Shown: piece after piece, positions 1 to 19,900 of the stretch
Layout of the letters: every line of letters begins with the position of its first letter
How positions within the stretch are numbered: the stretch's first letter is position 1
NCBI GenBank assembly: GCA_035772405.1
Contig: JAYKKM010000157.1
Coordinates: 248,001-312,000, forward strand
From: Chrysogorgia sp. JL179-B06
Lineage: Eukaryota; Cnidaria; Anthozoa; Scleralcyonacea; Chrysogorgiidae
Direction: 5' to 3'
DNA: 64,000 bases
The notes under the pieces: generated by a model
Told to the model about the DNA's origin: nothing
The model's input: only the letters and a program-made list of their open reading frames with translations
Database searches by the model: none
Program-made: the position numbers and the translations under genes

Positions 1-77
1 CCAATGTCCTGTAAACAAAATTAATATGTTGAACTAATATAAATTGTTTTTCAGTACGATTGTTTTTCAATTCCTGC
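1..77. other. Left edge, no feature seen
   Basis: No exon, repeat or RNA gene is recognised in the first 77 bases. It lies directly left of the hAT target duplication. Confidence 0.4.
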
Positions 78-85
78 GACACCAT

Positions 86-565
86 CAGTGGCAGCGCCAG
101 GCCTCAAACTTGGGGGGGGGGGGGGATTGAGGGGCAAACTAATTTTGGGGGGGGGAAATTTTTTCACATAAATGTTATAAATGTACATGTACGTGTAAGA
201 CCAGTTACATTAGACTACGAGTTGACAAGTCATGCCTGTACCTTTAGCAAAGGCCAGAATACGTTACTTTTTAGAATGAACACGTATTAAAACAAACGCA
301 AAACACTGTCACACCAGAGCTTGGTTGTAAGCGCTTTCGATTTCTTCAATACTTATTCTGTTATTCACTTTGCTTCATTTGCAGGTTTCCACCAGTTATT
401 TTTACTTTATTTTTCAGTTATCTGTGTTATATCGTATTGAAAATAATAAATATGTCTACACATTCCAGCGGGTGGGGGCAAAATGGGGGGGGGGGGGAAA
501 TGGGGGGCAGAAAAAATTATTGGGGGGCAAATGCCCCCCTTGCCCCTCCCCTAGCGCCGCCACTG
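86..565. mobile_element. hAT-type non-autonomous element (MITE), 480 bp
   Basis: Seen: the left end reads CAGTGGCAGCGCCAGG and the right end CTAGCGCCGCCACTG, an imperfect terminal inverted repeat. The element is flanked by a perfect 8-bp direct repeat GACACCAT at 78-85 and 566-573. Known: an 8-bp target duplication and CAG..CTG ends are hallmarks of hAT DNA transposons. The interior is G-run rich and has no transposase, so it is non-autonomous. The two ORFs over it are not coding. It sits beside the inverted exon copy, so it inserted next to or into that duplicate. Confidence 0.85.
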
Positions 566-573
566 GACACCAT

Positions 574-875
574 GCTGAATAAGGGGGTAGGGGGAGCAGA
601 GACGGAGGGGGGGGGCTCATTTTGCTTGAATGTAGACTTTTTACTATGTTGCAATGTTAATTAAACTGCTTATTCTTCGATTATTTTCAATTCACCATTT
701 TCAGACAATCCTGGCTGTTTTTTGAGGATTTGTAGTTGTCAACTGATGTCTCAATGGATTTTTGTCTAGGATTGTAGTTTTGTTTTCTGTATAAGCTCTG
801 AAGTAACAGAAACAAAAACATATATGTCAGCGAACTTCGTGTGAATAATACCGACAAAGGATGGACATTTTCGAG
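574..875 (-). repeat. Inverted copy of the 61.88-62.14 kb segment
   Basis: The minus strand here matches the plus strand at about 61875-62143 over roughly 270-300 bp: intron end, splice acceptor, the whole terminal exon, its stop codon, and the C-rich stretch after it (CCCCCGTCTCTACTCCCCCT). The match ends about 40 bp before the kinase exon acceptor at 910-911. The partner lies about 61 kb away in opposite orientation. Confidence 0.85.
687..797 (-). pseudogene. Orphan terminal exon, copy 1
   Basis: A 36-codon open frame with TGA stop begins right after a good acceptor (TTCTGTTACTTCAG on the minus strand). It reads SLYRKQNYNP..., ending DCLKMVN. Copy 2 at 61953-62072 has 39 codons and differs by an in-frame 9-bp indel, five amino-acid changes and two silent ones, so selection is not evident. 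No upstream exon of this gene was found nearby on the minus strand. It is probably a duplicated fragment inside the intron of the kinase-like gene. Function unknown. Confidence 0.55.
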
Positions 876-911
876 TCTCAACTGTCTCCTTTAATGCATT
901 TTCTTTTGCAG

Positions 912-8615
<7,704 letters not shown>

Positions 8616-10104
8616 ACCGAGCAATAGATCGAGCAACAACTGTCTTGTGTTAAATGAATCCTCAGGTTTTTATCTGGAAAAATATGGAATTCATGAAGGT
8701 TATGGAATTCAAGAGTTAGTAGTGGACAGAGATTTTATTCAAAATATTCGTTTCTCGGGAAATTGTACTTGCTCTCGACCTATTCTGGTCTAACTTATAA
8801 GGCGGTTTTATGAGAGACTATTAGAGAATCTACGAGCTTTAAAACGAGTCTAACAGCTTTTCAACTTTGTATTCTCTTCATACATATATCAAGTTATATT
8901 GAGTTTTTCTATTTGAAAATGTTCCAACTTATGAATACGTAGCCTGTAATAAGATGAAAAATGACGAAGTTAAAAACGGCGAAATTGAAAATGGCGAAAT
9001 AAAGTTAAACAATGACGAAGTTAAAAAAATGGCGAAGTTGATAATGACGAAGTTAAAAATAGGTACGCAATGCGTACATGTGTCTGGTGACATTTGAGTT
9101 ACAGAGAAATATGAGATATAAAGTAAGTTCATTGGCTTGTGTCCATTCTTTGTGAGTATGTCCGCGAGGCTATAAGAACGGCTGCTGAACTAGAAGATAG
9201 TTTCACGCGAAGTTGTCACAATATACTGCGGAATGAGGCCAAACATTTTAAACATATTTGGAAATTGAGTGAATCACTAAATTGAAATAACCAAGCTACA
9301 AGTCACTAATATTTATATTTGGAAATTATAAGTTTATTCAAATTGTATAGGTTGTAGGCTAGCATTGGCTGAAATCGTATTTCTTTCACTGTTATATCTA
9401 CGAAAGTTTAGCGAAGGTATAAATCATGTTTGAGTTAATTGAAACGCGTTTGTTTAGGATATATGACAAATGTGTGCGAAGGTAAACATTAATACCCGTA
9501 CTAGGTTCTTAAGTTTCGATATACAATTATTTCGGCTAAAATATTAAGCGATTTTGAAATTATCTGACAGTATAACTATTAAATTTAAACCACATGAGCC
9601 GACCACTGAAATACAAAATATAGCGCCTGGCCAAAAATGTCGGTCATTGTAAACACACTGACGCTGTCTTCGTTCAAATTCGTATAGTATGTGTAATTTT
9701 TACACACAAGAAACCTGACCAAAATGTTGGTCAGTGTAAACACAATGACTCTGATAAACAACAAAAGTAGTTCAATACCTATCGTGGACCAAATATTAAA
9801 CGAAGGAAGAAGCCTACTCAGTGAAGCAACAAACGATCTCGGGGAACTTTCGCTGTCTTCCGGAACGTGTTCGGTTGTGACGTAAGTGCCACAACCAAAT
9901 AACATTTCGATAACTAAGTGCTGCTGTCTACGTCGCAGACACAAAAATGACGTAGTTGAAAATGACGAATTGAAAATGACAAAGTTATAAATGTTAGAAA
10001 TTCTTATCACCATTTATAACCATTCGAAATTCCATCTCTTATCCAGTAATGCATTGAACAAGCTCGAAGAAAAATATGGTAAACTAACATATGGGTTAAT
10101 GGGC
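8616..10104. other. Intergenic, short repeats only
   Basis: No gene recognised. Contains several copies of AATGACGAAGTTAAAA-like units at 8952-9062 and again at 9946-9990. A 35-bp imperfect duplication (GACCAAAATGT.GGTCA.TGTAAACACA) occurs at about 9627-9663 and 9716-9752. Confidence 0.5.
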
Positions 10105-10237
10105 ATTGAAATGAAAATTAAGTTTGTCGTATTTAAATGAACTTCTAAAATGATAAGGAATGGTAATTTAGAGCGCTTTTATATCTCACGTCGTTCTTGA
10201 GATATTTAGACTTGTGTGTTATGCAAATGAAGTAGCC

Positions 10238-10336
10238 TATGTGTTAATATATACACTGCTGTAGTGAATGTGGGAGAGCTTGGTGTAGTCTACTCCAAGC
10301 TTACCCACATTCACTACTGCAGTGTATATAATAACA
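10238..10336. repeat. 97-bp near-perfect palindrome
   Basis: GTGTTAATATATACACTGCT...GAGAGCTTGGTGTAG is followed immediately by its inverse (CTACTCCAAGCTTACCCACA...GTGTATATAATAACAC). It joins two SINE-unit ends head to head, with essentially no loop. Confidence 0.85.
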
Positions 10337-10560
10337 CATCCAAACATTACCGATATATAGTGACTGCAACATAGGCAGTACGTTTATCAATCGAACAAGC
10401 ACATCATTTAACTTTCGCTCTCAATCTGAGTCTTGGTAGCTCAATGGTTAGAGCGTCTCACCGACAATCAGAAGGTTACAGGTTCGATTCCTGTCCGGGA
10501 CTCTGAATCATTTTTCTGAGGATACGAGCTTGACGATCGTCCATGTATCGTCTGAAATAG
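10336..10560 (+). mobile_element. tRNA-derived SINE unit, copy 2
   Basis: Same order as the minus-strand copy at 4.4-4.7 kb: ACACATCCAAAC, CATAGGCAGTAC, tRNA-like head 10430-10501 (GTCTTGG/CCGGGAC acceptor, loop CCGACAA, anticodon position GAC), tail GAGGATACGAGCTTGACGAT and CGTCCATGTATCGTCTG. Confidence 0.75.
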
Positions 10561-10954
10561 CTTATGACGTCAAGATTTTTCTGCATTTTTATAAAATTAA
10601 GAAAATAGTAAATTAATTTGGGATCGCTATTCAGATGTAATGATGTTTGGTGTCACGAAGTGTCGTAATGTGCAAAGTTTCAAGTGAGTTCGTTGAATTA
10701 TCTCAAAGATATATACTTGATTTTCTAAAAATATAGAAACATCTTGACGTCATAGGTTATTTGCATATCACCTATAAAGTCTAAATATCTCAAGAACGAC
10801 GTGAGATACAAAAGAATTCTAAATTACCATTCTTAATAATTTTCGGAGTTAATTTTAATAAGACAAACTTAATTTTCATTTCCTATGTACTTTAATGTTC
10901 ATTGTAATTCAGATACAATACATCGTATTTTTAGGATGAAAGTATGATTTTTCT

Positions 10955-13900
10955 CAGGTGCTCCTCCTAGTTCATTGTTTTCTCAGGTGCCCCCCTAGTT
11001 CATTGTTTTCTCAGGTGCCCCTCCTAGTTCATTGTTTTTCTCAGGTGCCCCTCCTAGTTCATTGTTTTCTCAGGTCCCTCCTAGTTCATTGTTTTCTCAG
11101 GTGCCCCTCCTAGTTCATTGTTTTCTTAAGTGCCCCTCCTAGTTCATTGTTTTCTCAGGTGCCCCTCCTAGTTCATTGTTTTCTCAGGTGCCCCTCCTAG
11201 TTCATTGTTTTCTCAGGTGCCCCTCCTAGTTCATTGTTTTCTCAGGTGCCCCTCCTAGTTCATTGTTTTCTTAAGTGCCCCTCCTAGTTCATTGTTTTCT
11301 CAGGTGCCCCTCCTAGTTCATTGTTTTCTCAGGTGCCCCTCCTAGTTCATTGTTTTCTCAGGTGCCTCCTAGTTCATTGTTTTCTCAGGTGCCCCTCCTA
11401 GTTCATTGTTTTCTCAGGTGCCCCTCCTAGTTCATTGTTTTCTCGGGTGCCCCTCCTAGTTCATTGTTTTCTCAGGTGCCTCCTAGTTCATTGTTTTCTC
11501 AGGTGCCCCTCCTAGTTCATTGTTTTCTCAGGTGCCCCTCCTAGTTCATTGTTTTCTCAGGTGCCCCTCCTAGTTCATTGTTTTCTCAGGTGCCCCTCCT
11601 AGTTCATTGTTTTCTCAGGTCCCTTCTAGTTCATTGTTTTCTTAGGTGCCCCTCCTAGTTCATTGTTTTCTCAGGTGCCCCTCCTAGTTCATTGTTTTCT
11701 CAGGTCCCTCCTAGTTCATTGTTTTCTTAGGTGCCCCTCCTAGTTCATTGTTTTCTCAGGTCCCTCCTAGTTCATTGTTTTCTTAGGTGCCCCTCATAGT
11801 TCACAGTTTTCTCAGGTGCCCCTCCTAGTTCATTGTTTTCTCAGGTGCCCCTCCTAGTTCATTGTTTTCTTAGGTGCCCCTCCTAGTTCATTGTTTTCTT
11901 AGGTGCCCCTCCTAGTTTCATTGTTTTCTCAGATGTCCCTCCTAGTTCATTGTTTTCTCAGGTGTCCCTCCTAGTTCATTGTTTTCTCAGGTGCCTCCTA
12001 GTTCATTGTTTTCTCAGGTGCCCCTCCTAGTTAATTGTTTTCTCAGGTGCCCCTCCTAGTTCATTGTTTTCTCGGGTGCCCCTCCTAGTTCATGGTTTTC
12101 TCAGGTGCCCCTCCTAATTAATTATTTTCTCAGGTGCCCCTCCTAGTGCATTGTTTTCTCAGGTGCTCCTCCTAGTTCATTGTTTTCTTAGGTGCCCCTC
12201 CTAGTTCATTGTTTTCTTAAGTGCCCCTCCTAGTTCATTGTTTTCTCAGGTGCCCCTCCTAGTTCATTGTTTTCTCAGGTGCCCCTCCTAGTTCATTGTT
12301 TTCTCAGGTGCCCCTCCTAGTTCATTGTTTTCTCAGGTGCCCCTCCTAGTTCATTTTTTTCTCAGCTGCCTCCTAGATCATTGTTTTCTTAGGTGCCCCT
12401 CTTAGTTCATTTCAATAAGACAAACTTAATTTTCATTTCATAGTTTAATGTTCATTGTAATTCAGATACAATACACCGTATTTTTAGGATGAAAGTATCA
12501 TTTTTTTCAGGTGCCCCTCCTCGTTCATTGTTTTCTCAGGTGCCCCTCCTAGTTCATCGTTTTCTCTGGTGCCCCTCCTAGTTCATTGTTTTCTCAGGTG
12601 CCCCTCCTAGTTCATTGTTTTCTCAGGTCCCCCTCCTAGTTCATTGTTTTCTCAGGTGCCCCTCCTAGTTCATTGTTTAATCAGGTGCCCTCCTAGTTCA
12701 TTGTTTTCTCAGGTGCCCCTCCTAGTTCATTGTTTTCTTAAGTGCCCCTCCTAGTTCATTCTTTTCTCAGGTGCCCCTCCTAGTTCATTGTTTTCTTAGG
12801 TGCCCCTCCTAGTTCATTTCAATAAGACAAACTTAATTTTCATTTCATAGTTTAATGTTCATTGTAATTCAGATACAATACACCGTATTTTTAGGATGAA
12901 AGTATCATTTTTCTCAGGTGCCCCTCGTTCATTGTTTTCTCAGGTGCCCCTCCTAGTTCATTGTTTTCTCTGGTGCCCCTCCTAGTTCATTGTTTTCTCA
13001 GGTGCCCCTCCTAGTTCATTGTTTTCTCAGGTCCCCCTCCTAGTTCATTGTTTTCTCAGGTGCCCCTCCTAGTTCATTGTTTAATCAGGTGCCCCTCCTA
13101 GTTCATTGTTTTCTCAGGTGCCCCTCCTAGTTCATTGTTTTCTTAAGTGCCCCTCCTAGTTCATTCTTTTCTCAGGTGCCCCTCCTAGTTCATTGTTTTC
13201 TCAGGTGCCCCTCCTAGTTCATTGTTTTCTCAGGTGCCCTCCCAGTTCATTGTTTTCTCAGGTGCCCTCCTAATTAATTGTTTTCTCAGGTGCCCCTCCT
13301 AATGCATTGTTTTCTCAGGTGCCCCTCCTAGTTCATTGTTTTCTCAGGTGCCCCTCCTAGTTCAGTTTTCTCAGGTGCCCCTCCTAGTTCATTGTTTTCT
13401 CAGGTGCCCCTCCTAGTTCAGTTTTCTCAGGTGCCCCTCCTAGTTCATTGTTTTCTCAGGTGCCCCTCCTAGTTCATTGTTTTCTTAGGTGCCCCTCCTA
13501 GTTCATTGTTTTCTCAGGTCCCTCCTAGTTCATTGTTTTCTTAGGTGCCCCTCATAGTTCACAGTTTTCTCAGGTGCCCCTCCTAGTTCATTGTTTTCTC
13601 AGGTGCCCCTCCTACTTCATTGTTTTCTTAGGTGCCCCTCCTAGTTCATTGTTTTCTTAGGTGCCCCTCCTAGTTCATTGTTTTCTCAGATGTCCCTCCT
13701 AGTTCATTGTTTTTTCAGGTGTCCCTCCTAGTTCATTGTTTTCTCACGTGCCTCCTAGTTCATTGTTTTCTCAGGTGCCCCTCCTAGTTCATTGTTTTCT
13801 CAGGTGCCCCTCCTAGTTCATTGTTTTCTCGGGTGCCCCTCCTAGTTCATTGTTTTCTCAGGTGCCCCTCCTAATTAATTGTTTTCTCAGGTGCCCCTCC

Positions 13901-16900
13901 TAGTGCATTGTTTTCTCAGGTGCCCCTCCTAATTCATTGTTTTCTCAGGTGCCCCTCCTAGTTCATTTAAATAAGACAAACCTAATTTTCATTTCATAGG
14001 TACTTTAATGTTCATTGTAATTCAGATACAATACATCGTATTTTTAGGATGAAAGTATGATTTTTCTCAGGTGCTCCTCCTAGTTCATTGTTTTCTCAGG
14101 TGCTCCTCCAAGTTCATTGTTTTCTCAGGTGCCCCCCCCCCTAGTTCATTGTTTTCTCAGGTGCCCCTCCTAGTTCATTGTTTTCTCAGGTGCCCCTCCT
14201 AGTTCATTGTTTTCTCAGGTCCCTCCTAGTTCATTGTTTTCTCAGGTGCCCCTCCTAGTTCATTGTTTTCTTAAGTGCCCCTCCTAGTTCATTCTTTTCT
14301 CAGGTGCCCCTCCTAGTTCATTGTTTTCTCAGGTGCCCCTCCTAGTTCATTGTTTTCTCAGGTGCCCTCCCAGTTCATTGTTTTCTCAGGTGCCCTCCTA
14401 ATTAATTGTTTTCTCAGGTGCCCCTCCTAATGCATTGTTTTCTCAGGTGCCCCTCCTAGTTCATTGTTTTCTCAGGTGCCCCTCCTAGTTCAGTTTTCTC
14501 AGGTGCCCCTCCTAGTTCATTGTTTTCTCAGGTGCCCCTCCTAGTTCAGTTTTCTCAGGTGCCCCTCCTAGTTCATTGTTTTCTCAGGTGCCCCTCCTAG
14601 TTCATTGTTTTCTTAGGTGCCCCTCCTAGTTCATTGTTTTCTCAGGTCCCTCCTAGTTCATTGTTTTCTTAGGTGCCCCTCATAGTTCACAGTTTTCTCA
14701 GGTGCCCCTCCTAGTTCATTGTTTTCTCAGGTGCCCCTCCTACTTCATTGTTTTCTTAGGTGCCCCTCCTAGTTCATTGTTTTCTTAGGTGCCCCTCCTA
14801 GTTCATTGTTTTTCTCAGATGTCCCTCCTAGTTCATTGTTTTTTCAGGTGTCCCTCCTAGTTCATTGTTTTCTCACGTGCCTCCTAGTTCATTGTTTTCT
14901 CAGGTGCCCCTCCTAGTTCATTGTTTTCTCAGGTGCCCCTCCTAGTTCATTGTTTTCTCGGGTGCCCCTCCTAGTTCATTGTTTTCTCAGGTGCCCCTCC
15001 TAATTAATTGTTTTCTCAGGTGCCCCTCCTAGTGCATTGTTTTCTCAGGTGCCCCTCCTAATTCATTGTTTTCTCAGGTGCCCCTCCTAGTTCATTTAAA
15101 TAAGACAAACCTAATTTTCATTTCATAGGTACTTTAATGTTCATTGTAATTCAGATACAATACATCGTATTTTTAGGATGAAAGTATGATTTTTCTCAGG
15201 TGCTCCTCCTAGTTCATTGTTTTCTCAGGTGCTCCTCCAAGTTCATTGTTTTCTCAGGTGCCCCCCCTAGTTCATTGTTTTCTCAGGTGCCCCTCCTAGT
15301 TCATTGTTTTCTCAGGTGCCCCTCCTAGTTCATTGTTTTCTCAGGTCCCTCCTAGTTCATTGTTTTCTCAGGTGCCCCTCCTAGTTCATTGTTTTCTCAG
15401 GTGCCCCTCCTAGTTCATTGTTTTCTTAAGTGCCCCTCCTTGTTCATTGTTTTCTCAGGTGCCCCTCCTAGTTCATTGTTTTCTCAGGTGCCCCTCCTAG
15501 TTCATTGTTTTCTCAGATGCCCTCCTAGTTCATTGTTTTCTCAGGTGCCCCTCCTAGTTTATTGTTTTCTTAGGTGCCCCTCCTAGTTCATTGTTTTCTC
15601 AGGTGCCTCTCCTAGTTCATTGTTTTCTCAGGTGCCCCTCCTAGTTCATTGTTTTCTTAAGTGCCCCTCCTAGTTCATTGTTTTCTCAGGTGCCCCTCCT
15701 AGTTCATTGTTTTCTCAGGTGCCCCTCCTAGTTCATTGTTTTCTCAGGTGCCCCTCCTAGTTCATTGTTTTCTCAGGTGCCCCTCCTAGTTCATTTTTTT
15801 CTCAGCTGCCTCCTAGATCATTGTTTTCTTAGGTGCCCCTCCTAGTTCATTTCAATAAGACAAACTTAATTTTTATTTCATAGGTACTTTAATGTTCATT
15901 GTAATTCAGATACAATACACCGTATTTTTAGGATGAAAGTATCATTTTTCTCAGGTGCCCTCCTCGTTCATTGTTTTCTCAGGTGCCCCTCCTAGTTCAT
16001 TGTTTTCTCTGGTGCCCCTCCTAGTTCATTGTTTTCTCAGGTGCCCCTCCTAGTTCATTGTTTTCTCAGGTGCCCCTCCTAGTTCATTGTTTTCTCAGGT
16101 CCCTCCTAGTTCATTGTTTAATCAGGTGCCCCTCCTAGTTCATTGTTTTCTCAGGTGCCCCTCCTAGTTCATTGTTTTCTTAAGTGCCCCTCCTAGTTCA
16201 TTGTTTTCTCAGGTGCCCCTCCTAGTTCATTGTTTTCTCAGGTGCCCCTCCTAGTTCATTGTTTTCTCAGGTGCCCTCCTAGTTCATTGTTTTCTCAGGT
16301 GCCCCTCCTAGTTCATCGTTTTCTTAGGTGCCCCTCCTAGTTCATTGTTTTCTCAGGTGCCCTCCTAGTTCATTGTTTTCTCAGGTGCCCCTCCTAGTTC
16401 ATTGTTTTCTTAAGTGCCCCTCCTAGTTCATTGTTTTCTCAGGTGCCCCTCCTAGTTCATTGTTTTCTCAGGTGCCCCTCCTAGTTCATTGTTTTCTCAG
16501 GTGCCCCTCCTAGTTCATTGTTTTCTCAGGTGCCCCTCCTAGTTCATTTTTTTCTCAGCTGCCTCCTAGATCATTGTTTTCTTAGGTGCCCCTCCTTGTT
16601 CATTTCAATAAGACAAACTTAATTTTCATTTCATAGGTACTTTAATGTTCATTGTAATTCAGATACAATACACCGTATTTTTAGGATGAAAGTATCATTT
16701 TTCTCAGGTGCCCCTCCTCGTTCATTGTTTTCTCAGGTGCCCCTCCTAGTTCATTGTTTTCTCTGGTGCCCCTCCTAGTTAATTGTTTTCTCAGGTGCCC
16801 CTCCTAGTTCATTGTTTTCTCAGGTAGTTCATTGTTTTCTCAGGTGCCCCTCCTAGTTCATTGTTTTCTCAGGTGCCCCTCCTAGTTCATTGTTTTCTCA

Positions 16901-19900
16901 GGTGCCCCTCCTAGTTCATTGTTTTCTTAAGTGCCCCTCCTAGTTCATTGTTTTCTCAGGTGCCCCTCCTAGTTCATTGTTTTCTCAGGTGCCCCTCCTA
17001 GTTCATTGTTTTCTCAGGTGCCCCTCCTAGTTCATCGTTTTCTTAGGTGCCCCTCCTAGTTCATTGTTTTCTCAGGTGCCCCTCCTAGTTCATTGTTTTC
17101 TCAGGTGCCTCTCCTAGTTCATTGTTTTCTGAAGTGCCCCTCCTAGTTCATTGTTTTCTCAGGTGCCCCTCCTAGTTCATTGTTTTCTCAGGTGCCCCTC
17201 CTAGTTCATTGTTTTCTCAGGTGCCCCTCCTAGTTCATTGTTTTCTCAGGTGCCCCTCCTAGTTCATTTTTTTCTCAGCTGCCTCCTAGATCATTGTTTT
17301 CTTAGGTGCCCCTCCTTGTTCATTTCAATAAGACAAACTTAATTTTCATTTCATAGGTACTTTAATGTTCATTGTAATTCAGATACAATACACCGTATTT
17401 TTAGGATGAAAGTATCATTTTTTCTCAGGTGCCCCTCCTCGTTCATTGTTTTCTCAGGTGCCCCTCCTAGTTCATTGTTTTCTCTGGTGCCCCTCCTAGT
17501 TAATTGTTTTCTCAGGTGCCCCTCCTAGTTCATTGTTTTCTCAGGTAGTTCATTGTTTTCTCAGGTGCCCCTCCTAGTTCATTGTTTTCTCAGGTGCCCC
17601 TCCTAGTTCATTGTTTTCTCAGGTGCCCCTCCTAGTTCATTGTTTTCTTAAGTGCCCCTCCTAGTTCATTGTTTTCAGGTGCCCCTCCTAGTTCATTGTT
17701 TTCTCAGGTGCCCCTCCTAGTTCATTGTTTTCTCAGGTGCCCCTCCTAGTTCATTGTTTTCTCAGGTGCCCCTCCTAGTTAATTGTTTTCTCAGGTGCCC
17801 CTCCTAGTTCATGTTTTTCTAAGTGGCCCTCCTTGGTTCATTTTTTTCTCAGCTGCCTCCTAGATCATTGTTTTCTTAGGTGCCCCTCCTAGTTCATTTC
17901 AATAAGACAAACTTAATTTTTATTTCATAGGTACTTTAATGTTCATTGTAATTCAGATACAATACACCGTATTTTTAGGATGAAAGTATCATTTTTCTCA
18001 GGTGCCCCTCCTCGTTCATTGTTTTCTCAGGTGCCCCTCCTAGTTCATTGTTTTCTTAAGTGCCCCTCCTAGTTCATTGTTTTCTCAGGTGCCCCTCCTA
18101 GTTCATTGTTTTCTCAGGTGCCCCTCCTAGTTCATTGTTTTCTCAGGTGCCCTCCTAGTTCATTGTTTTCTCAGGTGCCCCTCCTAGTTCATTGTTTTCT
18201 CAGGTGCCCCTCCTAGTTCATTGTTTTCTCAGGTGCCCCTCCTAGTTCATTTTTTTCTCAGCTGCCTCCTAGATCATTGTTTTCTTAGGTGCCCCTCCTA
18301 GTTCATTTCAATAAGACAAACTTAATTTTTATTTCATAGGTACTTTAATGTTCATTGTAATTCAGATACAATACACCGTATTTTTAGGATGAAAGTATCA
18401 TTTTTCTCAGGTGCCCCTCCTCGTTCATTGTTTTCTCAGGTGCCCCTCCTAGTTCATTGTTTTCTCTGGTGCCCCTCCTAGTTCATTGTTTTCTCAGGTG
18501 CCCCTCCTAGTTCATTGTTTTCTCAGGTAGTTCATTGTTTTCTCAGGTGCCCCTCCTAGTTCATTGTTTTCTCAGGTGCCCCTCCTAGTTCATTGTTTTC
18601 TCAGGTGCCCCTCCTAGTTCATTGTTTTCTTAAGTGCCCCTCCTTAGTTCATTGTTTTCTCAGGTGCCCCTCCTAGTTCATTGTTTTCTCAGGTGCCCCT
18701 CCTAGTTCATTGTTTTCACAGGTGCCCCTCCTAGTTCATTGTTTTCTCGGGCGCCCCTCCTAGTTCATTGTTTTCTCAGGTGCCCCTCCTTGTTCATTGT
18801 TTTCTCGGGTGCCCCTCTCAGTTCATTGTTTTTCTCAGGTGCCCCTCCTAGTTCATTGTTTTCTTAGGTGCCCCTCCTCATTGTTTTCTCAGGTGCCCCT
18901 CCTAGTTCATTGTTTTCTCAGGTGCCCCTCCTAGTTCATTGTTTTCTGGGCGCCCCTCCTAGTTCATTGTTTTCTCAGGTGCCCCTCCTAGTTCATTTCA
19001 ATAAGACAAACTTAATTTCCACTTCATAGGTACTTTAATGTTCATTGTAATTCAGATACAATACATCGTATTTTTAGGATGAAAGTATGATTTTTCTCAG
19101 GTGCCCCTCCTAGTTCATTGTTTTCTCGGGTGCCCCTCCTAGTTCATTGTTTTCTCAGGTGCCCCTCCTTGTTCATTGTTTTCTCAGGTGCCCCTCTCAG
19201 TTCATTGTTTTCTCAGGTGCCCCTCCTAGTTCATTGTTTTCTTAGGTGCCCCTCCTATCATTGTTTTCTCAGGTGCCCCTCCTAGTTCATTGTTTTCTCA
19301 GGTGCCCCACCTAGTTCATTGTTTTCTCGGGTGCCCCTCCCAGTTCATTGTTTTCTCAGGCGCCCCTCCTAGTTCATTGTTTTCACAGGTGCCCCTCCTA
19401 GTTCATTGTTTTCTCGGGTGCCCCTCCTAGTTCATTGTTTTCTCAGGTGCCCCTCCTAGTTCATTGTTTTCCACTTCATAGGTACTTAATGTTCATTGTA
19501 ATTCAGATACAATACATCGTATTTTTGGATGAAAGTATGATTTTTCTCAGGTGCCCCTCCTAGTTCATTGTTTTCTCAGGTGCCCCTCCTAGTTCATTTC
19601 AATAAGACAAACTTAATTTCCACTTCATAGGTACTTTAATGTTCATTGTAATTCAGATACAATACATCGTATTTTTAGGATGAAAGTATGATTTTTCTCA
19701 GGTGCCCCTCCTAGTTCATTGTTTTCTCAGGTGCCCCTCCTAGTTCATTTCAATAAGACAAACTTAATTTCCACTTCATAGGTACTTTAATGTTCATTGT
19801 AATTCAGATACAATACATCGTATTTTTAGGATGAAAGTATGATTTTTCTCGGCTGCCCCTCCTAGTTCATTTTTACTCGTTTCTTTTTGTAATAACGCTT

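Larger units (their letters stand above)
10105..10890. mobile_element. Foldback element carrying a SINE
   Basis: Inverted arms: 10110-10228 reads (as reverse complement) CTAAATTACCATTCCTTATC and ends at CTTAATTTTCATTTC; 10750-10890 reads the same in plus (AGAACGACGTGAGATACAAA). Between the arms lies the SINE unit 10238-10560. A related single arm is at 56545-56630. The outer right arm is the source of the 96-bp cassette of the neighbouring satellite. Confidence 0.75.
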
